From assembly GCF_006539505.1 (NCBI RefSeq), contig NZ_BJND01000035.1, positions 17,697-81,696 on the forward strand: a DNA stretch of 64,000 bases, in the 5' to 3' direction. Shown piece after piece: positions 57,682 to 64,000 of this stretch. The DNA comes from Streptomyces spinoverrucosus (lineage in GTDB: Bacteria; Actinomycetota; Actinomycetes; Streptomycetales; Streptomycetaceae). The stretch's first letter is position 1, and each line of letters begins with the position of its first letter. Position numbers and translations under genes: made by a program. The notes under the pieces were generated by a model. It searched no databases and had not been told where the DNA came from. It saw only the letters and a list, made by a program, of their open reading frames with translations.

Positions 57682-58352
57682 GCGAGGGTCGCTGAAGGCT
57701 CGTGATCCTTCGTATGTCCGCCGGTACTGTTGAGGCCAGTCAGGAGGGATTTGTTCCCTGTCTTTCCCTCCCTTTCCTTGCCCTTCTGTCCCCCGCCTGT
57801 CCCCCGGACAGCCCCTCTCCCCGCCTCCGCACGTCAGGTCGTGCTGCTCTGGCTCACGTCACCGCGACCGCGGTACCCGGGGAATCACCGCAGACGCCGT
57901 ACATCGATGGACCAGATCCTGCGTCCGTGCGTGGCTGCCTACCCCGCGAGCGGCTCCCGCACCGCGGGGAGGCCATCGTTCGCGTACCAGCAAGAAGTAC
58001 CGTCGTTCACGACACCACTCACCGCATTGTTACCGGACAAACCGCAGGTGCGGCTGAATCTGTCGGCTACGCGCTAAGCGCATCCAGAGATGCGACCACG
58101 CCAGCGTCAGGGCGCACGTGTGCGCAGGCGATCGCGGACGTCCCGGGCGGCGTGTGTGGCGCGTTCTAGAAGGTGCTGACGTGGCGTGGGTAGAAGCTAT
58201 CCGGGCCTGTGCATTCACTGTGACGGCGTGAACATGGATCACGCATCGAGATCGAGTCAACTCATCTTATTAACGGACAGGTTGGGAAAGGTGTGGCGGT
58301 GGGTTCCCCTGTGACCACTCTTGATCGTTCCTAGGGGGAACCTTGTCGCAGT
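57682..58352. other. 670-bp gap with a pyrimidine-rich tract, no confident gene
   Basis: No frame here looks convincingly coding. From 57751 to about 57836 the plus strand is almost all C and T. A frame reading MDQILRPCVAAYPASGSRTA and ending at 58077 is the best candidate but lacks a family match. The right part (58240-58290) becomes AT-rich, a likely promoter for the secreted-protein gene. Confidence 0.4.
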
Positions 58353-59678
58353 TTGCGCGCGAGATTCTTGGCCTCGACGTGCGCCGGGGTCACTGCACTC
58401 ACCGTTCTCGGCACCGCCCCGTCGGCGAGTGCCGCCGCACCCAAGGAAGCCTGCGCCGGCCTCTACAACGCCCCAATCACCTTTTGGGCGATGACATGCA
58501 GTCAGCCGAGCGAGCCGATGATCGGCGGCTTCGCCACCCGGCGCAACATACCGATCGCTTATGATCAGGTCGACACAGGGTCGGCGACCGTGCAGGTGGC
58601 CAACTACCTGCGTGTCAGCCCGAATACGTCGAGCAGTCCGCTGGCGCCCAACATCGAGATCGGCCTGTACGCGGAGAAGACGGGGAAGACGACCCACACC
58701 TACGGGCCGCGCTGGTCGGAGCTGACCACCAGCGGTGGTCGCACGACAGCCATCAAGGTCGGGGTCAACCCGACCAAGCCTGACAAGCGCGACCACACCT
58801 ATATGACCGTCCGCCAGGACAGCGGCAACCAGTGGGACGTGCTCTACGACTTCAACAAAGTCGGAGCCACCACCAAACAGCTCAAGGTTGTCGGCGGCAA
58901 CACCAACCGCATCGACGTTGGCCTTGAGGTGATGGGGCCGAAGTACATCAATGTCCCCTCGATCGCGAACCGCATGCAGTTCATGACCGGAAACAAGGTG
59001 TGGCAGCAGGTGGCGATGGGCAATGTGGCCAAGTCCGTCACACTCCCCGTGTGCAGCGCGAGCCACAAGTCACCGAACTGCTTCACCACCAAGCTGACCG
59101 ACAACAGCAAGTTCACCCAGTGGACGGTGAGCAAGCCGCGTCGGCAGGCCGCCGCCGCTGCTTCCCCGGCTGCCGCGCTGGCTGCCCCGACGCAGGGCCG
59201 GGACGCAGCCGCGGCCGGCCTGCCCGCCACATTCAACGGCGTGGACCAGCAGGCTCTGCAAGCCTGCCTGGAGACCGACCCCGACAGCTGCCTGGCCACC
59301 GTGCCTGGCCTGTCGGAATGCGTGGTCACCGTACGGGTCTGCAACGCCGCCGCTCTGCCGTTCGGTGGGGCATCAGGGGACGCTGCAGCCGGCGCGGACG
59401 TATCGGCCGCCGACATCCGGGCCCGGGCCGCAGCCGCCTTCGACGTCCCCGCCGACGCCCTCGCTGTCGAGCCGCCCGCGTCCCCCGCTGCGTTGAAGGC
59501 TCACCCGAACACGGCCGACAGCAGCAACGCCGACGCCGCCTGGACCGTGACCTCCAGGAGCTCAACCCCCGGGCTGCAGCGCACCGACCGCCGCTTCGAC
59601 GGGTTCACCGCCCGCTACTCCGGACACACCGGCGCACTGCTGGAGGCGTGCTGGGGAGACCTCTGCGATGCCTCGTGA
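58353..59678 (+). CDS. Secreted protein of unknown fold, first gene of nuclease-like cassette
   Basis: The 441-residue product starts at a TTG (58353) with a clear signal peptide (RARFLASTCAGVTALTVLGTAPSASA). GGGGG at 58334 fits better with the TTG at 58343, one frame off: deleting one T of 58352-58354 would yield MSQLRARFLAS, so an indel at the start is possible. The body is rich in beta-type segments (PNIEIGLYAEKTGKTTHTYGPRWSEL, DHTYMTVRQDSGNQWDVLYDFNKVG) and holds cysteines near CSASHKSPNCF, CLETDPDSCL and CWGDLC. An Ala/Pro linker splits the domains. I recognise no family. A gene for a nuclease-like protein follows 54 bp on. Confidence 0.7.
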   Translation: MRARFLASTCAGVTALTVLGTAPSASAAAPKEACAGLYNAPITFWAMTCSQPSEPMIGGFATRRNIPIAYDQVDTGSATVQVANYLRVSPNTSSSPLAPNIEIGLYAEKTGKTTHTYGPRWSELTTSGGRTTAIKVGVNPTKPDKRDHTYMTVRQDSGNQWDVLYDFNKVGATTKQLKVVGGNTNRIDVGLEVMGPKYINVPSIANRMQFMTGNKVWQQVAMGNVAKSVTLPVCSASHKSPNCFTTKLTDNSKFTQWTVSKPRRQAAAAASPAAALAAPTQGRDAAAAGLPATFNGVDQQALQACLETDPDSCLATVPGLSECVVTVRVCNAAALPFGGASGDAAAGADVSAADIRARAAAAFDVPADALAVEPPASPAALKAHPNTADSSNADAAWTVTSRSSTPGLQRTDRRFDGFTARYSGHTGALLEACWGDLCDAS

Positions 59679-59732
59679 TCATCAGGTGTCGCAGCGCCCC
59701 GCCGCTTCCGCACGCCCGTAAGGAGCCCACTG

Positions 59733-60946
59733 GTGAACATACGCACCGCACTCATACGCCTCGCCCGCGCCACCGCCACCACGGCCGCTCTGACCCTGCT
59801 CACCGCGGCCACCACCACCGCCACCCACGCCACCTCGACCACGAACGACCCGGCTCCCAAGGGCACGGTGTTCGTCGACGCTGCCTCCCTCCCCGCCGAC
59901 GAACTGCGCGGCCTCGACCAGCCCATCCAGTACGCCGAATACGCCCGATCCCACGGATCGAAGTCCGTGGCACGGCAGGCGGCGGTCGACCCCGCTCCCG
60001 GCGACCAACAGGATCTGCGCCAGCAGTGTTCGACCTGGTCCTGCGTGACGTCAGAGGCACCACCACGCTCGGCCGCCTCTGGTTCGACCAATGGATCCTC
60101 GGCTTCGCCTACGACGGCAGCCGCCGCGTCGACTACGTCTCCAGCATCGAGAACATACGCGTCCAGCCGATACCCACCGAAGATGCCAAGAAATGGCGGA
60201 TCGGCCAGCACTTCCACCACAACATCAACGCATCCAGCAGCGACCCGGACCCCAAGGTGACCGCGCCGCAGACCATGAACCGGGACGAACTGCTCGGCGT
60301 GTGGGACACCAAGCCCCACTGGACCCTCACCTACACCTCCCCGGACAAGGGCGCCCTGTTCGACCGGGGCAACCAGCAGCGCGTCTTCTCGACCGTCGCG
60401 ATGGACATGAGTGCCAGCTCCCCCAACTCCGCCCCCTTCACCGGGGGTAGCAACGTCTACAACTCAAGCGTCCGCTACTACTACGCCGGAAACATCGCGG
60501 GCAAGCACAAGGGCACCGTCTTCACCAAGGCCCGGGTGGAACTCGTGATGAGCCAGAAAGACCCAGCAGTCAACGAAAGCGCCCTGCACATCTACGACGC
60601 CCTGAACCGCCCCGAGCGCACCTTCCCCTCCTGGCCCGGCAAGAGCATCCCCGGATCGAAGGAACCCCTGCGCCGAGTCGTCGATCCGGGCAGTATCGAA
60701 AAGAATCGGAAGAAGTCCATCAGCGAATGCAAGAAGGTCTGGGGGGACTACGCCGGCAGCGGCCTGGAGTGCGACGAGTACCCCTTCGCTTCCACCAAGG
60801 AAGGCTCCACCAAGGGCGACAATCGCTTCTCCGTCCGGCTGATCGACGGTAAGGACAACCGCAAGGGCGGAGAGCGCCTCAACGAGACGTACACCCTCAA
60901 CCGCGTCCTGGACGGCGACCCCTTCTACGTGAAGATCACCAACTAG
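59733..60946 (+). pseudogene. Secreted NucA/NucB-type nuclease, frame broken
   Basis: From the GTG at 59733 (AAGGAG nine bases upstream) one frame encodes a signal peptide (RATATTAALTLLTAATTTATHA) and GTVFVDAASLPADELRGLDQPIQYAEYARSHG up to about 60025. The protein then continues in another frame as VFDLVLRDVRGTTTLGRLWFDQWILGFAYDG to 60946. That part ends with KKSISECKKVWGDYAGSGLECDEYPFASTKEG ... VLDGDPFYVKITN, the NucA/NucB nuclease signature (CDEYPFAS). The break near 60010-60035 needs an indel, and a stretch may also be missing. The intact ancestor would be an about 400-residue secreted nuclease. The last 19 bases before the next gene include its ribosome site. Confidence 0.65.
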
Positions 60947-60965
60947 CAGGAAGGCACCACGCACC

Positions 60966-61490
60966 ATGGCGCTTCTGGCCGAGCACAACGTCACCGCCAC
61001 CCCCGGCCGCCGCGTGCTGGAGGTCTACGACGCTGACGCCTACCTCGGCGACGAAGCAGCCCTGGATGCCGCAGAGGTACAGGTGGTAGCCGGCAACGGC
61101 TACCACCTGTACCTCCTCAGCCTGCAACCGGACATGAAAGTCCAGGTGGCGATCCGCATCTGGGATACACCGCCGACGCCGCCCGCCGAGGCTGAAGGCC
61201 ACACCGACGTCAGTCTCGAGTCCGAGACAGGCATCCTGGTCGTCGGCCAACTCGACCGCGGCCCCGCCGCCGAGATCACTCTGCCCCGCCCTGGCATCTA
61301 CGAAGGCCACGCCTGGTGGCAGGGCCGCCAGGCAGCGGCCGACTACTACGACACCACCCTCGGCCAACTCACCGACGACTCCCCCGAAGACCAGCTCACC
61401 GAAGCCTGGAGCAACTGCCCGGTCACAGAACGCTACGTCCTCGATCTCGCCTACACCCGTGAACCTGAACCCATCGATGACGAAGATTAA
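60966..61490 (+). CDS. Small acidic protein behind the nuclease gene, possible inhibitor
   Basis: The 174-residue product has no signal peptide or membrane helix and about 34 Asp/Glu against about 14 Lys/Arg, so it is strongly acidic; the C terminus ends EPEPIDDED. Segments such as VQVVAGNGYHLYLLSLQPDMKVQVAIRIW and GILVVGQLDRGPAAEITLPRPGIYEGHAWWQGRQ suggest a beta-rich globule. It begins 19 bases after the nuclease stop with GGAAGG as ribosome site. A cytoplasmic acidic partner next to a secreted nuclease recalls Bacillus NucA with its inhibitor Nin/ComJ, but sequence similarity to that family is not evident. Confidence 0.7.
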   Translation: MALLAEHNVTATPGRRVLEVYDADAYLGDEAALDAAEVQVVAGNGYHLYLLSLQPDMKVQVAIRIWDTPPTPPAEAEGHTDVSLESETGILVVGQLDRGPAAEITLPRPGIYEGHAWWQGRQAAADYYDTTLGQLTDDSPEDQLTEAWSNCPVTERYVLDLAYTREPEPIDDED

Positions 61491-61745
61491 TAGGAGGGGC
61501 TCGCGCCGGTCGCTGGAGAGGCTCGCGCCCCACGGCCCGGCTGGCCGCGCACCTGTCGATCCCAAACATCGCGAACTCGCTGCTCAGGCTGCTGGGCAAG
61601 CTCCCGGACAAGAAGCTCGCCACGGCCCCGCGGGTCCTGGGCGCGTCTACGGGAGAATCCTGATGGACGTGGAGACTGGCGAGCGCGTGGTCCCGACGCC
61701 ACGCAGGTCGCAGACAGGTTTCATCTGTGGAAGGTTCTCTGCACT

Positions 61746-62207
61746 TCACCCCGTTGGGTGACGCATCCGTGAGGAAGGCCAGATCACGGGAGAGCAAGCG
61801 TCAGATGGCCCCGCTTGTGAGCTGAGACAGAAGACCGCCCAGATCTTCACGGGCGCTTCTCCGACGACCCGGATGGTCTTCTGCAGGTCGAGCTTTGCCG
61901 TGGACGTGGTCGCTGGCTCAGACCATGCGATGCCATGAACAGCCGCGTCGAGTTCGTCTGCAGCTTGGCTGAGTCGGCCGGCTTGACGTTGCCCGCAAAC
62001 GGAGGCGAGCGATCGGAGCCAGAACTGCGCTTCAACCAAGTCGTCGAACATCTCCCGCATGTGATCCTCGCTGAGGACACCAACGAGTCGCCTGCCTTTG
62101 ACAGCGAACTCCGACCTGCGGTTGGACGCTCTCAGCAGGTATCGGAACGCGCCGTCATAAAAGGGCGTTTTGTCCTGCCAGGGCTGTTTGGTAAGGCGGC
62201 GGTTCAA
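61746..62207 (-). CDS. Hypothetical protein, possibly foreign
   Basis: A 153-codon frame on the minus strand from a TTG at 62207 has protein-like content: RYLLRASNRRSEFAVKGRRLVGVLSEDHMREMFDDLVEAQFWLRSLASVCGQRQAGRLSQAADELDAAVHG. Codon use is less G+C-biased at third positions than in the flanking core genes, which suggests transfer. The start is unsure; ATGs further inside would give shorter products. No family is recognised. The 255 bases between it and the acidic-protein gene hold no gene. Confidence 0.4.
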   Translation of the reverse strand: MNRRLTKQPWQDKTPFYDGAFRYLLRASNRRSEFAVKGRRLVGVLSEDHMREMFDDLVEAQFWLRSLASVCGQRQAGRLSQAADELDAAVHGIAWSEPATTSTAKLDLQKTIRVVGEAPVKIWAVFCLSSQAGPSDACSPVIWPSSRMRHPTG

Positions 62208-62254
62208 GGGACACGATCGCTTTCGAGTGGCCGCCCGTGAGGTTCAATGCGGGT

Positions 62255-62452
62255 ATGGGGAATGCTCTGTGGGACCGACTCTCTGTCGAGGTGCAGGCGG
62301 AGGTGGACCGCCTCGTTTCGGCCGGGCGGAATGTGCAGGCCATTGCTGTGATGCGTGAGCGTGTTGGTCTGCCGACGCCGGGTCTGCATGAGTGTGTTGA
62401 TCTGGTCGATCAGCGATTCAGCGTGTTGCGGCAGGGGTCGGCGAACTCGTGA
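62255..62452 (+). CDS. Small protein resembling the C-terminal domain of ribosomal L7/L12
   Basis: The 65-residue product reads MGNALWDRLSVEVQAEVDRL, then VSAGRNVQAIAVMRERVGLPTPGLHECVDLVDQRFSVL. The pattern (helix, AGxxVQAIxVMRExxGLxxxECxDLVD) parallels the L7/L12 C-terminal domain (VIKxVREaTGLGLKEAKDLVD). Such small solitary homologues occur in Streptomyces genomes; no role is known to me. It has an in-frame GTG at 62237 as an alternative start. It sits amid transposase debris. Confidence 0.6.
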   Translation: MGNALWDRLSVEVQAEVDRLVSAGRNVQAIAVMRERVGLPTPGLHECVDLVDQRFSVLRQGSANS

Positions 62453-62470
62453 TGATGCCCTGCGCGGTGG

Positions 62471-62740
62471 TCATGCGTCGCGCCAGTTCGGGGTCGATTC
62501 GCGAGTGAGCCGGCGGCTTATGAGGTCGATCATCGCCACCTTGATCATGGCTTCGGAGCGGTGGGGATGGGCCTCGTAGTCGCGGGCGAGGCGGCGGTGG
62601 TGCATAAGCCAGCCGAAGGTCCGCTCGACGACCCAGCGCCGCGGAATCACCTTGAAGCCCTTCTGGGCAGGGTCACGGTGGGTGACTTCGACGTCGATGC
62701 CGAGGCGGGCACCGTGGTCGATGACCTTGGTGCGGTAGCA
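62471..62740 (-). pseudogene. IS5-family transposase, C-terminal fragment
   Basis: The minus strand encodes the last 90 residues of an IS5-type transposase: YRTKVIDHGARLGIDVEVTHRDPAQKGFKVIPRRWVVERTFGWLMHHRRLARDYEAHPHRSEAMIKVAMIDLISRRL. It contains the catalytic Glu (VERTFGW) and the Y-(2)-R-(3)-E-like end. The N-terminal two thirds are missing; the break at about 62741 joins directly to a second, opposite transposase remnant. Confidence 0.8.
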
Positions 62741-62741
62741 T

Positions 62742-63656
62742 CCCGAGGTCCTGGTCGTGCTGGACGCCGGATACGACGCACCCCGCATCGCTCACCTGCT
62801 GAGCGACCTGCCCGTCGAGATCCTCGGCCGCCTGCGTTCCGGCCGCGTCATGCGGCAGCCGACACCGCCGCGGGTCTATGACCCCAAGGGCGGCTGACCG
62901 CCCAAGCACGGCGATGAGTTCGTCTTCGGCACCCCCGCCACCTGGGGCACCGAGCAGGCCGTGACCGTCACCGACACCCGCCTCTACGGGAAGGCGACCG
63001 CGCAGGCGTGGGACCGGCTGCACCCGCGGCTGACCCGGCGGGCAGCCTGGCTCGATCACGACGGGCCGCTGCCCATCATCGAGGGAACCGTCATCCGCCT
63101 GGTCGTGGAGAAACTGCCCAGCGGCGGGGTGAACAAGCCGGTCTGACTGTGGTGGTCGGGCACTTCCGCCACCGCCGGAGACGTGGACCGCTGCTGGCAG
63201 TCCTTCCTCCGTCGTTTCGACTTGGAGCACACGTTTCGCCTGTTCAAGCAGACACTTGGGTGGACCAAGCCCCGGCTCCGCAGCTCAGAGGCGGCCGACA
63301 GGTGGACGTGGCTGGTGATCGCTGCCTATGCCCAGCTCCGGCTCGCCCGGCCACTGGCCACCGACCTCTGGCGCCCCTGGGAGAAGCCGACCGAGCCGAA
63401 CAGGCTTACACCCTCCCGTGTTCGCAGGGGGTTCAGGAACCTGTGCACGAAGACCGGCTCTCCGCCCGGTGCGCCGAAACCGTCTCGTCCCGGACCCGGC
63501 CGGCCACCGGGTTCGAAGAACCGCCGCCCAGCCACCCGTCATGACGTGGGCAGAGTCCTCGCGACCGGCGAGGCGCACACCCCACCCGCCCACCACAAGA
63601 AGGGCACCAAACCCCGTCGCACAAGCAGCACTGACACCGTTGGCAGAGCCCCGTAG
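62742..63656 (+). pseudogene. DDE-type transposase remnant with two in-frame TGA codons
   Basis: One frame runs from 62742 to 63656: PEVLVVLDAGYDAPRIAHLLSDLPVEILGRLRSGRVM, then TGA at 62895, KHGDEFVFGTPATWGTEQAVTVTDTRLYGKA ... LPSGGVNKPV, a second TGA at 63144, LWWSGTSATAGDVDRCWQSFLRRFDLEHTFRLFKQTLGWTKPRLRSSEAADRWTWLVIAAYAQLRLARPL. The Asp of LDAGYD and Glu of DLEHTFRLFKQ fit DDE residues. The stops stand where Arg (CGA) and Trp (TGG) are likely, i.e. single transitions. The 5' part is cut away by the IS5 fragment. It resembles the large Streptomyces families with a GRPPGSKN-type basic tail. Confidence 0.75.
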
Positions 63657-63698
63657 TCTGCTCTGACTAGAACGGCGTGCTCTTGGCGGGGGACTCTT

Positions 63699-63812
63699 AT
63701 GACACGCGGCGGCAGGTCCGGCACGGATATCGGCGGCGGCCACATAGGACTGGTCATCACGATCATTGCCCTGGTCGTCATTGCCAGTTTCTCCGCCCTG
63801 GCTGGACTTTGA
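63699..63812 (+). CDS. Mini membrane protein, 37 residues
   Basis: ATG 63699 is preceded by GGGGGA at five bases. The product reads MTRGGRSGTDIGGGHIGLVI, then TIIALVVIASFSALAGL: a short Gly-rich cytoplasmic segment and one hydrophobic helix to the end. Its stop overlaps the TTG of the next tiny frame (TTGA). Small helix-only proteins of this type occur near plasmid/integrative element transfer genes, but no such genes are within view. Confidence 0.45.
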   Translation: MTRGGRSGTDIGGGHIGLVITIIALVVIASFSALAGL

Positions 63813-63946
63813 TCACCGCGGGCTGCTTCACCGCCTGGTTCATCCTCGCGCTGACCGTCATCCGTATCAGGGGCGGACGCGGCGGAGAAGCCGTTCGACG
63901 GGCTTACGTCGCCACTTTTGGCTGGGGCGACTACGTCACTCCTTGA
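63809..63946 (+). CDS. Mini membrane protein, 45 residues, coupled to the preceding one
   Basis: The TTG at 63809 overlaps the TGA of the previous frame by three bases (TTGA). The product has a helix (LITAGCFTAWFILALTVIRI) and a basic tail RGGRGGEAVRRAYVATFGWGDYVTP. A frame beginning at 63677 would add unrelated Arg/His-rich residues, so the coupled start is preferred. Two single-helix proteins in tandem suggest a heteromeric membrane partner pair; function unknown. Confidence 0.45.
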   Translation: MITAGCFTAWFILALTVIRIRGGRGGEAVRRAYVATFGWGDYVTP

Positions 63947-64000
63947 TGGGGTTAAACGACAAGTTCCGAGCCTGTTTCCGAACCCCCGAGTACGTTCCCC

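Noticed and set aside
57730..58077. Possible 115-residue protein after sbcC
   Set aside because: It runs through the pyrimidine tract, lacks any domain and shows no consistent codon bias; kept only as part of the described gap.

Overview
The window reads as chromosome of a Streptomyces-type actinomycete. It has very high G+C, GTG starts are common, many genes start without a leader 6-7 nt after a TANNNT box, and the gene content is typical (divergent EF-Tu3, Lnt, UppP, SbcCD, XRE-cupin, AlkD, F420/FMN-type PNPOx proteins). No rRNA, tRNA or CRISPR array was recognised.

Layout. 0-8.7 kb: partial EamA exporter with its divergent LysR regulator, PNPOx-fold protein, isochorismatase-fold protein, Rieske lipoprotein, a HipA-like kinase/DUF3037 pair, two FabG-type SDRs, a peptide-type ABC binding lipoprotein and uracil-DNA glycosylase. 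8.8-18.6 kb: small conserved proteins, TetR with its FAD monooxygenase target, a Gfo/Idh oxidoreductase, apolipoprotein N-acyltransferase, DUF4291/SDR pair, chloramphenicol-phosphotransferase-like kinase and UppP. 18.8-23.6 kb: a translationally coupled Gfo/Idh - DUF6807 - cupin operon, then HxlR and thiolase. 23.6-41.5 kb: first copy of a short inverted-repeat element, TVP38-type membrane protein, AlkD glycosylase, EF-Tu3 with a structured leader, MFS and lipid/envelope genes, a large sigma-like/lectin membrane protein, DedA, gamma-carbonic-anhydrase-like and hexapeptide acyltransferase proteins, second copy of the short element, EamA/XRE-cupin pair, YbaK, CDF transporter/ArsR and PobA.

41.5-50 kb is more accessory: CoA-binding protein, decayed DNA, AraC regulator, AGPS-like flavoprotein, secreted PI-PLC-like protein, the stump of a DHA2 drug exporter, MarR/hemerythrin pair, and a CysS-like orphan coupled to a SixA-like phosphatase. 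50.3-52.8 kb holds a gene broken by an IS110-family element whose transposase is itself frameshifted. YigZ and the sbcD-sbcC operon follow (52.8-57.7 kb).

57.7-64 kb is an island-like end. It carries a secreted protein of unknown fold, a frameshifted secreted NucA/NucB-type nuclease with a small strongly acidic protein directly behind it (nuclease/inhibitor-like arrangement), a tiny L7/L12-like protein, remnants of two transposases and two overlapping mini membrane proteins. The observations I rate most worth a second look are the leader ORF plus mutually exclusive hairpins before tuf3, the nuclease/acidic partner cassette, the sigma-like/zinc-finger/lectin membrane protein, the candidate bridge-RNA region of the IS110 element, and the two small elements whose ends supply stop codons to neighbouring genes.
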